From Argopecten irradians (taxonomy: Eukaryota > Mollusca > Bivalvia > Pectinida > Pectinidae): 64,000 nucleotides of DNA. The translations under genes were made by a program, and so were the position numbers. Under the pieces are notes generated by a model that worked only from the letters and a program-made list of their open reading frames with translations, was not told the DNA's origin and did not search any database. The DNA is taken from contig NC_091136.1 in the NCBI RefSeq assembly GCF_041381155.1, forward strand, positions 48,970,284 to 49,034,283, in the 5' to 3' direction. Below are positions 13,701-25,372 of the stretch, in pieces (the first letter of the stretch is position 1; each line of letters opens with the position of its first letter).

Positions 13701-16700
13701 ATGGTATGCCTCAAATTCAACAGGTCAGTAACAATAGTTGATTGTATGTCAATCTATGAAGTCCATATGTTCTGTTACTTTGGACCAAAATGGAGTACAG
13801 AAATGATAACAGGATAACAGGATGCTTAAAAATTAACAAAATAAACATTGATAATTCAGTCATTATCACTAAGGCATCACTAAGTAACACAAAAATGCTT
13901 TAAATAGATGGCATGTCAGACAATTCTATCTACTGGTGTGCTAGAATTGCAGCAATGCTTTGCCAATACTAGGTAGTCTGCAATAGTTAAGATATTGAAA
14001 AAAGTGTTTCCTCGATAAAAATAGTAGAATCTATTGCTTTTAATTGTATGTTATAATCATCCCCAGCAACAAACAAACAAGCAGAAAAATTATGATAAAA
14101 ACGATTATAAAATAGAAGGCTGTTTTAGGAAGTCCAGACTTAAAAATCAGGGTTGTTAACTACTTGAACAAATTTTATTTTACAGCATATGATTGCCCAG
14201 ACCATGAGGACAGTTCGTTTCTGTAAAAGTCAACATTTAGGTATGTTTCAATTGTGCATTTTCTTAATTATTCAAGTTTTCTAGCATAAGATATTTAATC
14301 TTCTGTCTAATTAAGCTCTAACTTAAAACGTAATCTTTGTCATTCACAAATAGTAAAATAATTGTGACATTATATTTCCTCTGATTTCCCAAATGAACCT
14401 ACGTGATATATAAAACTCTATAAGGTTTCATTGCAATCATTAGAGATTTTATTGCCAGGTCTTCTAGTCCTGCCTGACATAGACTGGTGTTCTTGATGTA
14501 ATTTGAGGTTTGGTAGTTATAATATTGTTAATTTTCCTATCTAAACTATCTACAGATTTGGAAGCACCCACCTCATTAAAGTGTTCGTCAGAAGTTATTG
14601 AGTACATCAGGTATGTATCCATGTATTCTCCCTATCCAATAGGAGGCATGCTAATCTTCTAACCCTTAAATTATAAAATGTTTCATGTATTTTCTTCAAT
14701 AAGTACTTTCATTTTTAGCTCACCTGGTCCGAAGGACCAAGGTGAGCTTATGCCATACCGTGGCGTCCGTCCGTCGTCCGTCGTCCGTCGTCCGTCGTCC
14801 GTCGTCCGTCCGTCCGTCCGTCCGTCAACAATCGACTTCTTCTCCATAACCGCTGGTCGGATTTCAACAAAATTTGGCTGGTAGCATCCTTATGGGCTAC
14901 TAACTGAAAATTGTACAAATGATGGGGCTGACCCCCCAGGGGCCTGAGGGGCGGGGCCAAAAGGGGTCAATTTGGCTATTTCCATATAAACGACTTCTTC
15001 TCTGAAACCAAGCATGGGATAGCACCCATAATGCAATGGTAGCATCCTTATAGGGTGGGGATTCAAAATTGTACAAATGATGGGGCTGACCCCCCGGGGG
15101 CCTGAGGGGCGGGGTCAAATGGGGTCCATTTGGCTATTTCCATATAAACGACTTCTTCTCTGAAACCAAGCATGGGATAGCACCCATAATGCAATGGTAG
15201 CATCCTTATAGGGTGGGGATTCAAAATTGTACAAATGATGGGGCTGACCCCCCGGGGGCCTGAGGGGCGGGGTCAAATGGGGTCAATTTGGCTATTTCCA
15301 TATAAACGACTTCTTCTCTGAAACTAAGCATGAGATAGCACTCATAATGCAATGGTAGTATCGTTATAGGGTAGGGATTAAAAATTGTACAAATGATGTG
15401 GCTGACCCCCCGGGGGCCTGAGGGGCGGGGTCAAAAGGGGTCAATTTGGCTATTTCCATATAAACGACTTCTTCTCTGAAACCAAGCATGGGATAGCACC
15501 CATAATGCAATGGTAGCATCCTTATAGGGTGGGGATTCAAAATTGTACAAATGATGGGGCTGACCCCCGGGGGCCTGAGGGGCGGGGTCAAATGGGGTCA
15601 ATTTGGCTATTTCCATATAAACGACTTCTTCTCTGAAACTAAGCATGAGATAGCACTCATAATGCAATGGTAGTATCTTTATAGGTTGGGGATTCAAAAT
15701 TGTACAAATGATGTGGCTGACCCCCGGGGGGCCTGAGGGGCGGGGTCAAAAGGGGCCAATTTGGCTATTTCCATATAAACGACTTCTTCTCTGAAACTAA
15801 GCATGGTATAGCACCCATAATGCAATGGTAGCATCTTTATAGGGTGGGGATTCAAAATTGTGCAAATGATGGGGCTGACCCCCAGGGGGCCTGAGGGGCG
15901 GGGTCGAACGGGGTCGAACGTGGCCAATTTGGCTATTTCAATATAAACGACTTCTTCTCTGAAACTAAGCACGGTATAGCACCCATAATACAATGGTAGT
16001 ATCCTTATAGTGTGGGAATTCAAAATTGTGCAAATGATAGGGCTGACCCCCCGGGGGCCTGAGGGGCGGGGTCAAAAGTGGTCAATTTCCATATAAATGA
16101 CTTTTTCTCTGCAACTTAACATGGGATTACGCTCATAATGCAATGGTTACATCCTTATAGGGTTTGGATTCAAAATTTTGCAAATGATGGGGCTGACCCC
16201 CTGGGGGCCTGAAGGGTGGGGTCAAAAGGGGTTAATTTAGCTATTTCCATATAAACGACTTCTTCTCTGCAACTAAGAATGGAAGAGCACTTATAATGCA
16301 ATGGTAGCATCCTTATAGGGTTGGGATTTGAAATTGTACAAATGATAGGGCTGACCCCCGGGGTCTTAGACGGCAATAGATGCGAGGTCAAAAGGTCAAT
16401 TAGGCTGCTATTTTCATATAAATTACTTTGTCTCTGAACCTATGTATTGGATAGCATATTTGTATGGTATCAATAGCATCATTGTATGGTTGTGATTCAA
16501 AATTAAACTTTGGGAGTCAATTTTGCTTATTTTTCTAATTGTCTGAGTCTTGTGATAATTACTAACAAAAAACCAGGTGAGCGATACAGGCCCTCTGGGC
16601 CTCTTGTTTTATTTTCATTATATTCTATTCATTAACAATGAGAGTATTTCTCTTTGTCATTAAACAAAATCTGCTTCCTGGAATTCTATCACCACAACAT

Positions 16701-17600
16701 GGTAACAAGTTATCAGCAGGTATTCTATCAACACAACATGAAAACAAGTTATCAGCAGGCTATTCTATCAACACAACATGATAACAAGTTATCAGCAGGC
16801 TATTCTATCAACACAACATGATAACAAGTTATCAGCAGGCTATTCTATCAACACAACATGGTAACAAGTTATCAGCAGGCTATTCTATCAACACAACATG
16901 GTAACAAGTTATCAGCAGGCTATTCTATCAACACAACATGATAACAAGTTATCAGCAGGCTATTCTATCAACACAACATGATAACAAGTTATCAGCAGGC
17001 TATTCTATCAACACAACATGGTAACAAGTTATCAGCAGGCTATTCTATCAACACAACATGGTAACAAGTTATCAGCAGGCTATTCTATCAACACAACATG
17101 GTAACAAGTTATCAGCAGGCTATTCTATCAACACAACATGGTAACAAGTTATCAGCAGGCTATTCTATCAACACAACATGATAACAAGTTATCAGCAGGC
17201 TATTCTATCAACACAACATGATAACAAGTTATCAGCAGGCTATTCTATCAACACAACATGGTAACAAGTTATCAGCAGGCTATTCTATCAACACAACATG
17301 ATAACAAGTTATCAGCAGGCTATTCTATCAACACAACATGAAAACAAGTTATCAGCAGGCTATTCTATCAACACAACATGATAACAAGTTATCAGCAGGC
17401 TATTCCGTTTTTGTCTATTATTAATATAGTTACATGTATCTCTCTTATTATTTTATGAGTGAAACAAATAACGTCCCATTGTAAAGTACAAGTACGTGTA
17501 CTAATATAAAACTGTTTGGTGTTTCAGGAACCTCAATGTGATTGACAACCAAAGATTACTTACACAGTTCTCATACAAGTTAGAGCCACGTAGAACTTGA
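4755..17600 (+). CDS. RAPGEF4: EPAC-type Rap guanine nucleotide exchange factor, 3' 19 exons (5' partial)
   Basis: cAMP-activated exchange factor that loads Rap GTPases with GTP. Exons: 4755-4831, 5256-5323, 5791-5869, 6040-6152, 6762-6847, 7582-7660, 7819-7972, 8285-8379, 8780-8907, 9205-9351, 10536-10633, 11234-11359, 11658-11836, 12265-12355, 12937-13075, 13549-13613, 14186-14240, 14556-14610, 17528-17600. Phases agree throughout, giving 634 residues and TGA at 17598. Order in this fragment: second cyclic-nucleotide domain (1-112, phosphate-binding cassette [14 protein letters not shown] at 37-50), REM (112-250), basic linker (250-292), RA-like domain (293-374), CDC25 catalytic domain (375-634, with [11 protein letters not shown] and FTHEGNKT). 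The Lys in FGKLAL, where PKA has Glu, is typical of EPAC. The sequence is closer to EPAC2 than EPAC1. The exon before 4755 (ending one base into a codon) was not found. Several introns hold mobile elements. Confidence 0.95.
6857..7464 (+). repeat. Duplicated intron segment, copy 2 (acceptor lost)
   Basis: Second copy of the 3873-4751 segment, shorter by internal deletions. It begins about ten bases after the splice donor of exon 6762-6847. Where copy 1 continues tttctttcag into the exon, this copy reads tttcattaaa, so the acceptor AG is absent and no duplicated exon follows. Confidence 0.8.
10669..10811. repeat. Inverted-repeat element in EPAC intron
   Basis: Ends are attacagagttatctgcc (10669) and ggcagataactctgtaat (to about 10810), perfect inverted repeats of about 18 nt. 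The interior also has partly complementary ctaggta / tacctac. About 143 bp, no coding capacity; a MITE is likely. Confidence 0.8.
10908..11075. mobile_element. MITE-like repeat, copy 1
   Basis: Begins tacagtgaaacacggttata and continues with gggaccaacaaaac and gaaccttgac-gggaata. The same order occurs at 12715-12890. The cagtgaaac...ggttataac start resembles Tc1/mariner-class or related DNA-transposon ends. The right end is uncertain. Confidence 0.6.
11477..11515. repeat. Poly-C run followed by (CA)n
   Basis: About 15 C at 11477-11491 followed by a short CA-rich run. Simple sequence inside an EPAC intron. Confidence 0.8.
12715..12890. mobile_element. MITE-like repeat, copy 2
   Basis: Begins tacagtaaaacatggttata and is collinear with 10908-11075 (gggaaccagcaaaatcac, aaaccttgattgggaata, catgaat). 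It lies in another EPAC intron. Divergence suggests independent old insertions of one family. Confidence 0.6.
14717..16606 (+). mobile_element. Composite hairpin-ended element, family A (pearl/Helentron-like)
   Basis: The 5' end after a T run is a hairpin, agctcacctggtcc-gaa-ggaccaaggtgagct (14717-14748). Then comes a CCGTCGTCCGTC-type simple repeat (about 14763-14827). About ten ~158 bp core units follow, each with a GC-rich block gacccccc-gggggcc. The 3' end has ccaggtgagc, the inverse of the first stem, then the hairpin aggccctctgggcct and ctcttg at 16601-16606, followed by Ts. No protein is encoded. The layout fits non-autonomous Helentron or pearl-type elements; the class assignment is inference. 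Confidence 0.8.
16681..17405. repeat. 40-bp tandem repeat array (about 18 copies)
   Basis: Unit of 40 bp, tattctatcaacacaacatg plus rtaacaagttatcagcaggc, almost invariant except at one A/G position (ataacaag, gtaacaag, aaaacaag). It lies in the last EPAC intron, ending about 120 bp before the terminal exon at 17528. Confidence 0.97.
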
Positions 17601-19319
17601 CAGTTACTAGGGGGGTAAAATAATGGACTACATAACTATCTGGGCACTGGTCACACTTTATTTGTCCTTGGTTACCTCATGTACTAGGACCTAAAAGTTC
17701 ACTGAGATCGGACATGGTCCAGTCCACCAACCTTTGGTGATTTACATAACGGTACCTGATAAAATGTGATACTAGTTAACCGACCTCAAAGTGTGAAAAA
17801 GCTGTGTTCTGGTTACCATGTGGCAGCCTTCAAAGATGGTCAGGCCTGGCAAAGACAGGTCCTTAAAAGATGCAATTATGACTATTATGTGAAAAATATG
17901 TGCTCAATGCAATATTCCATTGACTAGGAGGGAGTCCATGCTCCTGTTAACAAAGACATGGGGAAATGCTATTGGCCAAAAGTTGTATGTCTCCTGACTC
18001 GTACAGAGGTAAAAGTCCTGTACTCTTGTATAAATGTTAAGTATGATTGGTATGAATGGGGAAGAATGTGAGGATATGAAAAATGAATGTTTTCCTTGAT
18101 GTAGTATTATTTAATTGCTGGAAATCACAAAGATAAGAGAGAGAGATTTCAGAACAAATCAAGATATCAAATTTATTTGTTAAAATGTTTTATTTCTGAT
18201 GTGTTATTTTATTTCAATACCAGAAAACATTTAAATCAATTGATTGATTGATGGAGCTTAACATCCTTACTTCCCGTTATAACCGAGCCTATCAAGGACA
18301 CCACCTGTAAACTTGCATTACGGAGTGGGGCATATGTACAATTTGGAATTATTATTTGGTAATCAGTTGTAGTGTATCAAAATATAGATATCTTGATTCT
18401 AGCTCACTTTTCTTTTCAAAAAACTTACTGGTCACTTCAGACATTCAGGTTACCTGATATAACATCACAAAGGGAAATTACTTTGGCACATCAAAATGTC
18501 TTTACATTTCAGCTCACCACCCCAGCAAAGGGCAAGTGAACTATATTGTGTTATGGCAATTTTATGAAAATTTGCTGGTCATAGGTGCAATCATGGAATA
18601 GAGATTGGCAAGTCTATGAAAAAAAATACCTTGACTCCACTATTTATATCGACAAATAAAGCTAAGTTATAGAGATTTATCCTGGTTTGTATTGGTAAGT
18701 GTATGTGGGGATGACGAAATTACATAGTGGGTGAAATATGTAATCTCCCCAAGACAAGTTGTAAACTATACACGATTCTTCCATTCTAATTATCCATTTG
18801 CAAGTATAAATGTTTTCTAATTACGATTGCAATCTTGATATGAATTAAAAGAAATGAAAGATTATTTGATGACTAGCTATCTTCATATTATTCCAGAAAG
18901 AGAATTTCCTCCTAAGTAAAGCTTTTGATTGTCTCTATATATATTACATGTAAACATATAGATATTGTCTATTGACTGATGCATACTATTTCATATGTTG
19001 TATTTAAGTTTGTATTCTTTATGTGATACCAATATACGTTTTCTTGTGATAGTTATATAAACTTTTAGTGTTGTTAGGCTGGTTTTTTTTGTTTTTTATT
19101 TAATCAGTTTATGACATTCCATTCGTTAATTCTATCTAGATATGTTATACAATTGAATCTTACCCACTTCATTATACAACTATCTGAATCAAGATTGTAA
19201 TCTCTTATAATTTTGATTCTTTACTTATGAAGATATCTTAGATATCTTATTTTTATAAAATCAGAATTCAGAAGTAGTTTAATCAACATAAAATAGCATA
19301 ACTGAAGTATTGGATTTTT
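17601..19319 (+). other. EPAC 3' UTR and flank
   Basis: Follows the EPAC stop codon. AT-rich, no further reading frame. An AATAAA at 18655-18660 with GT-rich sequence downstream is a plausible polyadenylation signal, which would give a 3' UTR of about 1.1 kb. No other feature recognised. Confidence 0.5.
18655..18660 (+). terminator. Candidate polyadenylation signal for EPAC
   Basis: AATAAA hexamer about 1055 bp after the stop, followed within 40-60 bp by a GT-rich stretch (ggtaagtgtatgtgggg). Other hexamers cannot be excluded without transcript data. Confidence 0.4.
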
Positions 19320-20387
19320 AGCATGGTGGGCTATGCAAATTGCCTTTTGTCTGTGGTCCGTCTTTTAACAATTCTTGTTACCACTATTTCTCAGAAAGCA
19401 CTGAAGCGATCTTTTTTTAAATTTCATATGTAGGTTTCCCTAGGGCCCTAGTTGTGTATATTACATATGGGGACCAATCGGTCAACAAGATGGACGCCAG
19501 ACAGCCATCTGCCATCGTGGATTTTGATAGTTAAAAAGTTTGTTACAGCTATTTCTCAGAAAGTACTGAAGGGATCTTTCTAAAATTTCAAATGCAGGTT
19601 CCTTTAGGGACCTTGTTGTGCATATTGCATTTTGGGACCAATCGGTCAACAAGATGGCTGACCAGCCGCCATCTTGGATTTTGGTAGTTAAAATTTATTA
19701 TCGCTATTTCTCAGAAAGTACTGAAGGAATCTTTCTCAAATTTCATATGCAGGTTTCCCTTAGACCCTAGTGCATGTTACATTTTGGGATAAATCAGTTA
19801 ACAAGATGGCCGAATTGATTTTGATAGTTAAAGTTTGTTACCGCTATTTCTTAAATAGGACTGAAGAGATCTGTCTCAAATTTCATGTGCAGATTCCCCT
19901 TAGCCCCCTAATCTTGCATATTGGGACTGATAGGTGAACAAGATGGCCGACTGGCCGCCATCTTGGATATTGATAGTTGAGGATTGTTACCGTTATTTCT
20001 CAGAAAGGACTGAAGTGATCTCTTCCAAATTTTTTATGTAGGTTCCCATCTTGGAATTTGGTAATTGAAATTTGTTACCGCTATTTCTCAGAATGTTTCA
20101 CTGAAAGGATCTGTCTTAAGTTTCTTGTGCAGGGTCCCCTAGAGCCCTTGTTATGCATATTGCATTTTAAGACTGATTGTGACCAAGATGGCGAACAGGT
20201 CGCTATCTTGGATTTTGACAATTGAAGTTTGTTATCGCTATTTCTCAGAAAGTACTGAAGCAATCTGTCTCAAATTTTATGTTGAGAATGTTTGAAAAAG
20301 TTTGAAAAACAAAGAAAAGATCCCTCTTTCCAATGGCAGAAATAGATCATTCTTTGGTGGGCGCCAAGATCACTCTGGGATCTCTTG
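19320..20387 (+). mobile_element. Composite hairpin-ended element, family C
   Basis: The 5' end after tttttagc carries ggtgggct, a damaged form of the hairpin seen intact at 30371-30399. Core units of about 170 bp repeat gctatttctcagaaagtact, aaatttcatatgcagg and gccgccatcttgg. The 3' end is ttggtgggcgccaag-atc-actctgg-gat-ctcttg at 20387. Several canonical YY1-type ccgccatcttgg sites occur. No coding capacity. Confidence 0.75.
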
Positions 20388-21185
20388 TTTAAATACACAA
20401 ATTTATTTTCACATTTTTTTTTAAAAGATATAAAACTAGTGACACAAAACATTGGAGTTGTTCAGTGAGAGAGTGGCCTAAAAATCAAACCTTATTGTAT
20501 AGAACACATTTCCCTAAATCTATCTGTTTAATGTTTATTGTATCATTTTAAACCTACAAAATTAATTGGTATAGAAAATTTACAGATATATCCAGATTCC
20601 TACTTCATTTACACTTTATTTATAAACCTTTAAATGACACAAAAATCTTGTAAAAACCAATATATTTTCATGCTGAACAGTTCAGAATGGTTTAGATTCC
20701 AGATTTTATCTTTATCCAGATAGGTTTTGTTTAAAGGGCCTGACGTACAATTGTACAATAATTTACTTAATTCTATTAATTGAAATTGAATTATGCGCAG
20801 ACAAAAGAATCACACATGAAAATATGTTGGTACTTGTATAAAGTTGAATTTCTACAAAAATGTGTGTATAGTTAAACATCTCCAAACTTAAAATGAGATA
20901 TTACGCTGTTTTGATGACAATTTCTAATGCAACTTATTTGGTTCAGTATAATTTTGGATTTCTTAGTTCTAGTCATTATAAGATAATTAAAGAATACTTT
21001 CAGTTACAGACAGTTTCATTAAATCTATAAAAGTCTACAAAATTGCTGTTACATCGAAATCACTGTGAAGGAGATCACTATGACATATCATTGTACTGTT
21101 GGTTGATGACAATGTTGTTGTTGAAGCGATTTTTTAAAAATAAACGTCGCAATATTTATTTGTATCATGTGTTATAGTAATTTTT
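20388..21185. other. AT-rich spacer, nothing recognised
   Basis: Between two composite elements. No exon, RNA gene or repeat unit recognised. Confidence 0.5.
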
Positions 21186-23152
21186 AGGTCATCTGACCCG
21201 CAGGATCAGGATGACTTATTGTCATCATGCACCATCCGTCGTCGTCCGCCGTGCGTAAATTTTTCATTCAAATGACTTCTACTCAATAACCGAAAGGCCC
21301 AGGGTACCTTCTACTCAATAACCGAAAGGCCCAGGGTACTGATATTGGGCCTGTGTCATGCTGGGATGAAGGGCTACCAAATTTTTTCAAATGAATGACC
21401 TTGACCTTCATTTAAGTTCACAAGGGTCAAAAAGGCAAAAATCCTTTAAACAACTTCTTGTAAATAACTAAGAGGCCTAGAGACCTGATATTGGGCCCCT
21501 GACATGCTGGGATGAAAGACTATCAAGTTTGTTCGAATTAATGACCTTGATATTCATTCAAGGTCACAGGTGTAAAAATGCTAAAATATTTAAACGTCTT
21601 CTTCTCATTCAAGTCAAGGGGTCAATTAGGCTAAAATCATTAAACGTCTTCTTTTCAACAACCAACAGGCTCAGGGTTCTCATATTGGGCCTGCAACATG
21701 CTGGGATGAAGGGCTATCAAGTTTGTTCAAATGAATGACCTTGACCTTCATTCAAGGTCACAGGGGTCAAATAAGCTTATATCTTTAAACGACTTCTTCT
21801 TAAGAACTAGAAGGCCCATGGTACTGATATTGGGCCTGTAGCATGCTGGGATGAAAGGCTACCAAGTTTGTTCAAATGAATGACCTTTACCTTCATTTAA
21901 GGTCACAGGGGTCAAATAGGCTAAAATCTTTAAGCAACTTCTTCTCAAGAACCAGAAGGCCCAGGGTACTGATATTGGGCATGTAGCATGCTGGGATGAA
22001 GGGCTACCAAGTTTGTTCAAATGAATGACCTTGACTTTCATTCAAGGTCACAGGGGTCAATTAGGCTAAAATCATTAAACGTCTTCTTTTCAACAACCAA
22101 CAGGCTCAGGGTTCTCATATTGGGCCTGCAACATGCTGGGATGAAGGGCTATCAAGTTTGTTCAAATGAATGACCTTGACCTTCATTCAAGGTCACATGG
22201 GTCAAATAAGCTTAAATCTTTAAAAGACTTCTTCTCAAGAACCAAAAGGCACATGGTACTGATATTGGGCCTGTAGCATGCTGGGATAAAAGGCTACCAA
22301 GTTTGTTCAAATGAATGACCTTGACCTTCATTTAAGGTCACAGGGGTCAAATAGGCTAAAATCTTTACACGACTTCTTGTGAATAACTAAGAGGCCTAGA
22401 GACCTGATATTGGGCCCCTGACATGCTGGGATGAAGAGCTATAAAGTTTGTTCAAATGAATGACCTTGATCTTCATTCAAGTTCACAGGGGTCAAAAAAG
22501 CTAAAATATTGAAACGACCTCTTCTCATTAACCAGAAGGCCCAGGGAACTGATATTGGGCATGAAGCATTCTGGGATGAAGGGCTACCAAGTTTTTTCAA
22601 ATGAATGACTTTGACCTTCATTCAAGGTCACAGGTGTCAAATAGGCTAAAATCTTTAAATGACTTCTTCTCAAGAACCGAAAGGCCCAGGATACTCATAT
22701 TGGGCCTGCAGCATGCTGGGATGAAGGGCTACCATGTTTGTTCAAATGAATGACCTTGACTTTCATTCAAGGTCACAGGGGTCAAATAGGCTAAAATCTT
22801 TAAAAGACCTCTTGAGAATAACTAGGAGGCATAGATAACTGATATTGGGCCTGTGACCTGCTGGGATGAAGAGCTACCAAGTTTGTTCAAATCAATGACA
22901 TTGACCTTTATCCAAGGTCACAGGGGTCAAATAGGCTTAAATCTTAAAATAACTTTTTTGTGAATAACTAAAAGGCCTAGAGACCTGATATTGGGCGTAT
23001 GACATGCTGGGATGAAGGGCTACCATATTTGTTTTAAAAAATGACCTTGATCTTCATTTCAGATCACAGGGGTCAAAATGGCTAAAATCTTTAAATAACT
23101 ATGTTGTATTGTACCAATAGTCAGATAACCCTTTAGGCCCATGGGCCTCTTG
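21186..23152 (+). mobile_element. Composite hairpin-ended element, family B
   Basis: 5' hairpin aggtcatctgaccc-gca-ggatcaggatgactt, preceded by Ts and followed by a short CCGTCGTCGTCC-like run. About twelve ~146 bp core units repeat tgaccttgaccttcattc, aaggtcacaggggtcaaa, aacgacttcttctca, ggcccagggtact and gcatgctgggatgaaggg. The 3' end is gtcagataacc, then the hairpin aggcccatgggcct and ctcttg at 23152. Each core carries TCAAGGTCA-type half-sites in both orientations. No coding capacity. Confidence 0.85.
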
Positions 23153-23284
23153 GTTTTTTTTACTTGTCGATAAACAAGAAAAATGCATTATCCCTTCTCT
23201 GCATATAAGAGTTATCTGCCCTTGTGGGTAAATAGTTTAACATAATTAGTTTGTGTGCAACAATGCAGGGGTTTTGAGATCCCC

Positions 23285-23427
23285 AAAACGATGTGGATTA
23301 AGTACAATTAACCGTCAATTAGTCCTTCTGGTGATTGTGAAGTCATCTTTCGACATGAATTTTGTGACGTCACAATCTCTGAAAGGTGGGACTAATCGAC
23401 GGTAAATTGTACATTACCCATCGTTTT
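23285..23427. repeat. Inverted-repeat element (MITE-like)
   Basis: Ends aaaacgatg / catcgtttt, with inner arms gtacaattaaccgtc and gacggtaaattgtac. The centre is a short palindrome around ttgtgacgtcacaa. Total about 143 bp; no coding capacity. Confidence 0.8.
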
Positions 23428-23691
23428 CTCTTAAAAATATGACCTTTAGCTTGTAAAAACATGAAATCAAAATGAATACTTACATGCAATAACTAATAAC
23501 TCTGTATTAGCAAATACAAAATAACAATGAAATTGTGACCTGGTCAAACATTGTAGCCAACAGACAGCTTGATTGAGTAGAGTCTCTATCTAAAAGTCAT
23601 AGGGTTCCAGGTTTTTGACAAATTCTAGTCATTATGTAACCCTGGTCAATAATAGCTGTAATATACACTCGACAAGAGTGAACTTCTTTTT

Positions 23692-23755
23692 AGCTTGATT
23701 GGTTGAGCGTCAGACAAGTAATCCGGAGATCCTGAATTTGATCCTTGGCAGAGGT
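23692..23755 (+). repeat. tRNA-like SINE head
   Basis: An A-box-like ttggttgagcgtc and a B-box-like gaatttgatcc are spaced as in a tRNA-derived pol III promoter. The acceptor stem is not complete, so it is not a functional tRNA gene. It lies just before the 74-bp array at 23825. Confidence 0.5.
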
Positions 23756-23824
23756 AGTGATTTTATGATAAATCCTGCACCCTGTTACAATTATATGCCC
23801 TCTCCAATAACAAAATTAATACTG

Positions 23825-25372
23825 AACTCAATACCCATGTTGGTGGTGGTATGTGGTTTTATCATCAGTGACCAGGGAGATCTAGAGCCTCCACTAGAAC
23901 AAACTCAATACCCATGGTGGTGGTATGTGGTTTTATCATCAGTGACCAGGGAGATCTAGAGCCTCCACTAGAACAAACTCAATACCCATGGTGGTGGTAT
24001 GGGGTTTTATCATCAGTGACCAGGGAGATCTAGAGCCTCCACTAGAACAAACTGTATACCCATGGTGGTGGTATGTGGTTTTATCATCAGTGACCAGGGA
24101 GATCTAGAGCCTCCACTAGAACAAACTGTATACCCATGGTGGTGGTATGTGATTTTATCATCAGTGACCAGGGAGATCTAGAGCCTCCACTAGAACAAAC
24201 TGTATACCCATGGTGGTGGTATGTGGTTTTATCATCAGTGCCCAGGGAGATCTAGAGCCTCCACTAGAAAAAACTCAATACCCATGGAGGTGGTATGTGA
24301 TTTTATCATCAGTGATTAGGGAGATCTAGAGCCTCCACTAGAACAAACTCAATACCCATGGTGGTGGTATGTGATTTTATCATCAGTGACCAGGGAGATC
24401 TAGAGCCTCCACTAGAACAAACTCAATACCCATGGTGGTGGTATGGGGTTTTATCATCAGTGACCAGGGAGATCTAGAGCCTCCACTAGAACAAACTCAA
24501 TACCCATGGTGGTGGTATGGGGTTTTATCATCAGTGACCAGGGAGATCTAGAGCCTCCACTAGAACAAACTCAATACCCCTGGTGGTGGTATGTGGTTTT
24601 ATCATCAGTGACCAGGGAGATCTAGAGCCTCCACTAGAACAAACTCAATACCCATGGTGGTGGTATGGGGTTTTATCATCAGTGACCAAGGAGATCTAGA
24701 GCCTCCACTAGAACAAACTCAATACCCATGGTGGTGGTATGTGTTTTTATCATCAGTGACCAGGGAGATCTAGAGCCTCCACTAGAACAAACTCAATACC
24801 CATGGTGGTGGTATGGGGTTTTATCATCAGTGACCAGGGAGATCTAGAGCCTCCACTAGAACAAACTCAATACCCCTGGTGGTGGTATGTGGTTTTATCA
24901 TCAGTGACCAGGGAGATCTAGAGCCTCCACTAGAACAAACTCAATACCCATGGTGGTGGTATGGGGTTTTATCATCAGTGACCAGGGAGATCTAGAGCCT
25001 CCACTAGAACAAACTCAATACCCATGGTGGTGGTATGGTGTTTTATCATCAGTGACCAGGGAGATCTAGAGCCTCCACTAGAAAAAACTCAATACCCATG
25101 TTGGTGGTGGTATGTGGTTTTATCATCAGTGACCAGGGAGATCTAGAGCCTCCACTAGAACAAACTGTATACCCATGGTGGTGGTATGGGGTTTTATCAT
25201 CAGTGACCAGGGAGATCTAGAGCCTCCACTAGAACAAACTCTATACCCATGGTGGTGGTAAGGGGTTTTATCATCAGTGACCAGGGAGATCTAGAGCCTC
25301 CACTAGAACAAATTCAATACCCATGGTGGTAGTAAGGAGTTTTATCATCAGTGACCAGGGAGAGCTTCCACT
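23825..25372. repeat. 74-bp tandem repeat array (about 21 copies)
   Basis: Unit of 74 bp: ctcaatacccatggtggtgg, tatgtggttttatcatcag, tgaccagggagatctagag, cctccactagaacaaa. Highly homogeneous, with variants ctcaatac/ctgtatac and tgtgg/tgggg. The two variant sets alternate in blocks, for example the pair ending near 24580 and the one ending near 24900, suggesting duplication of multi-unit blocks. Confidence 0.96.

Noticed and set aside
23692-23755. Functional tRNA gene
   Set aside because: No complete acceptor stem, and the B-box is imperfect. A SINE head or tRNA pseudogene is more likely.
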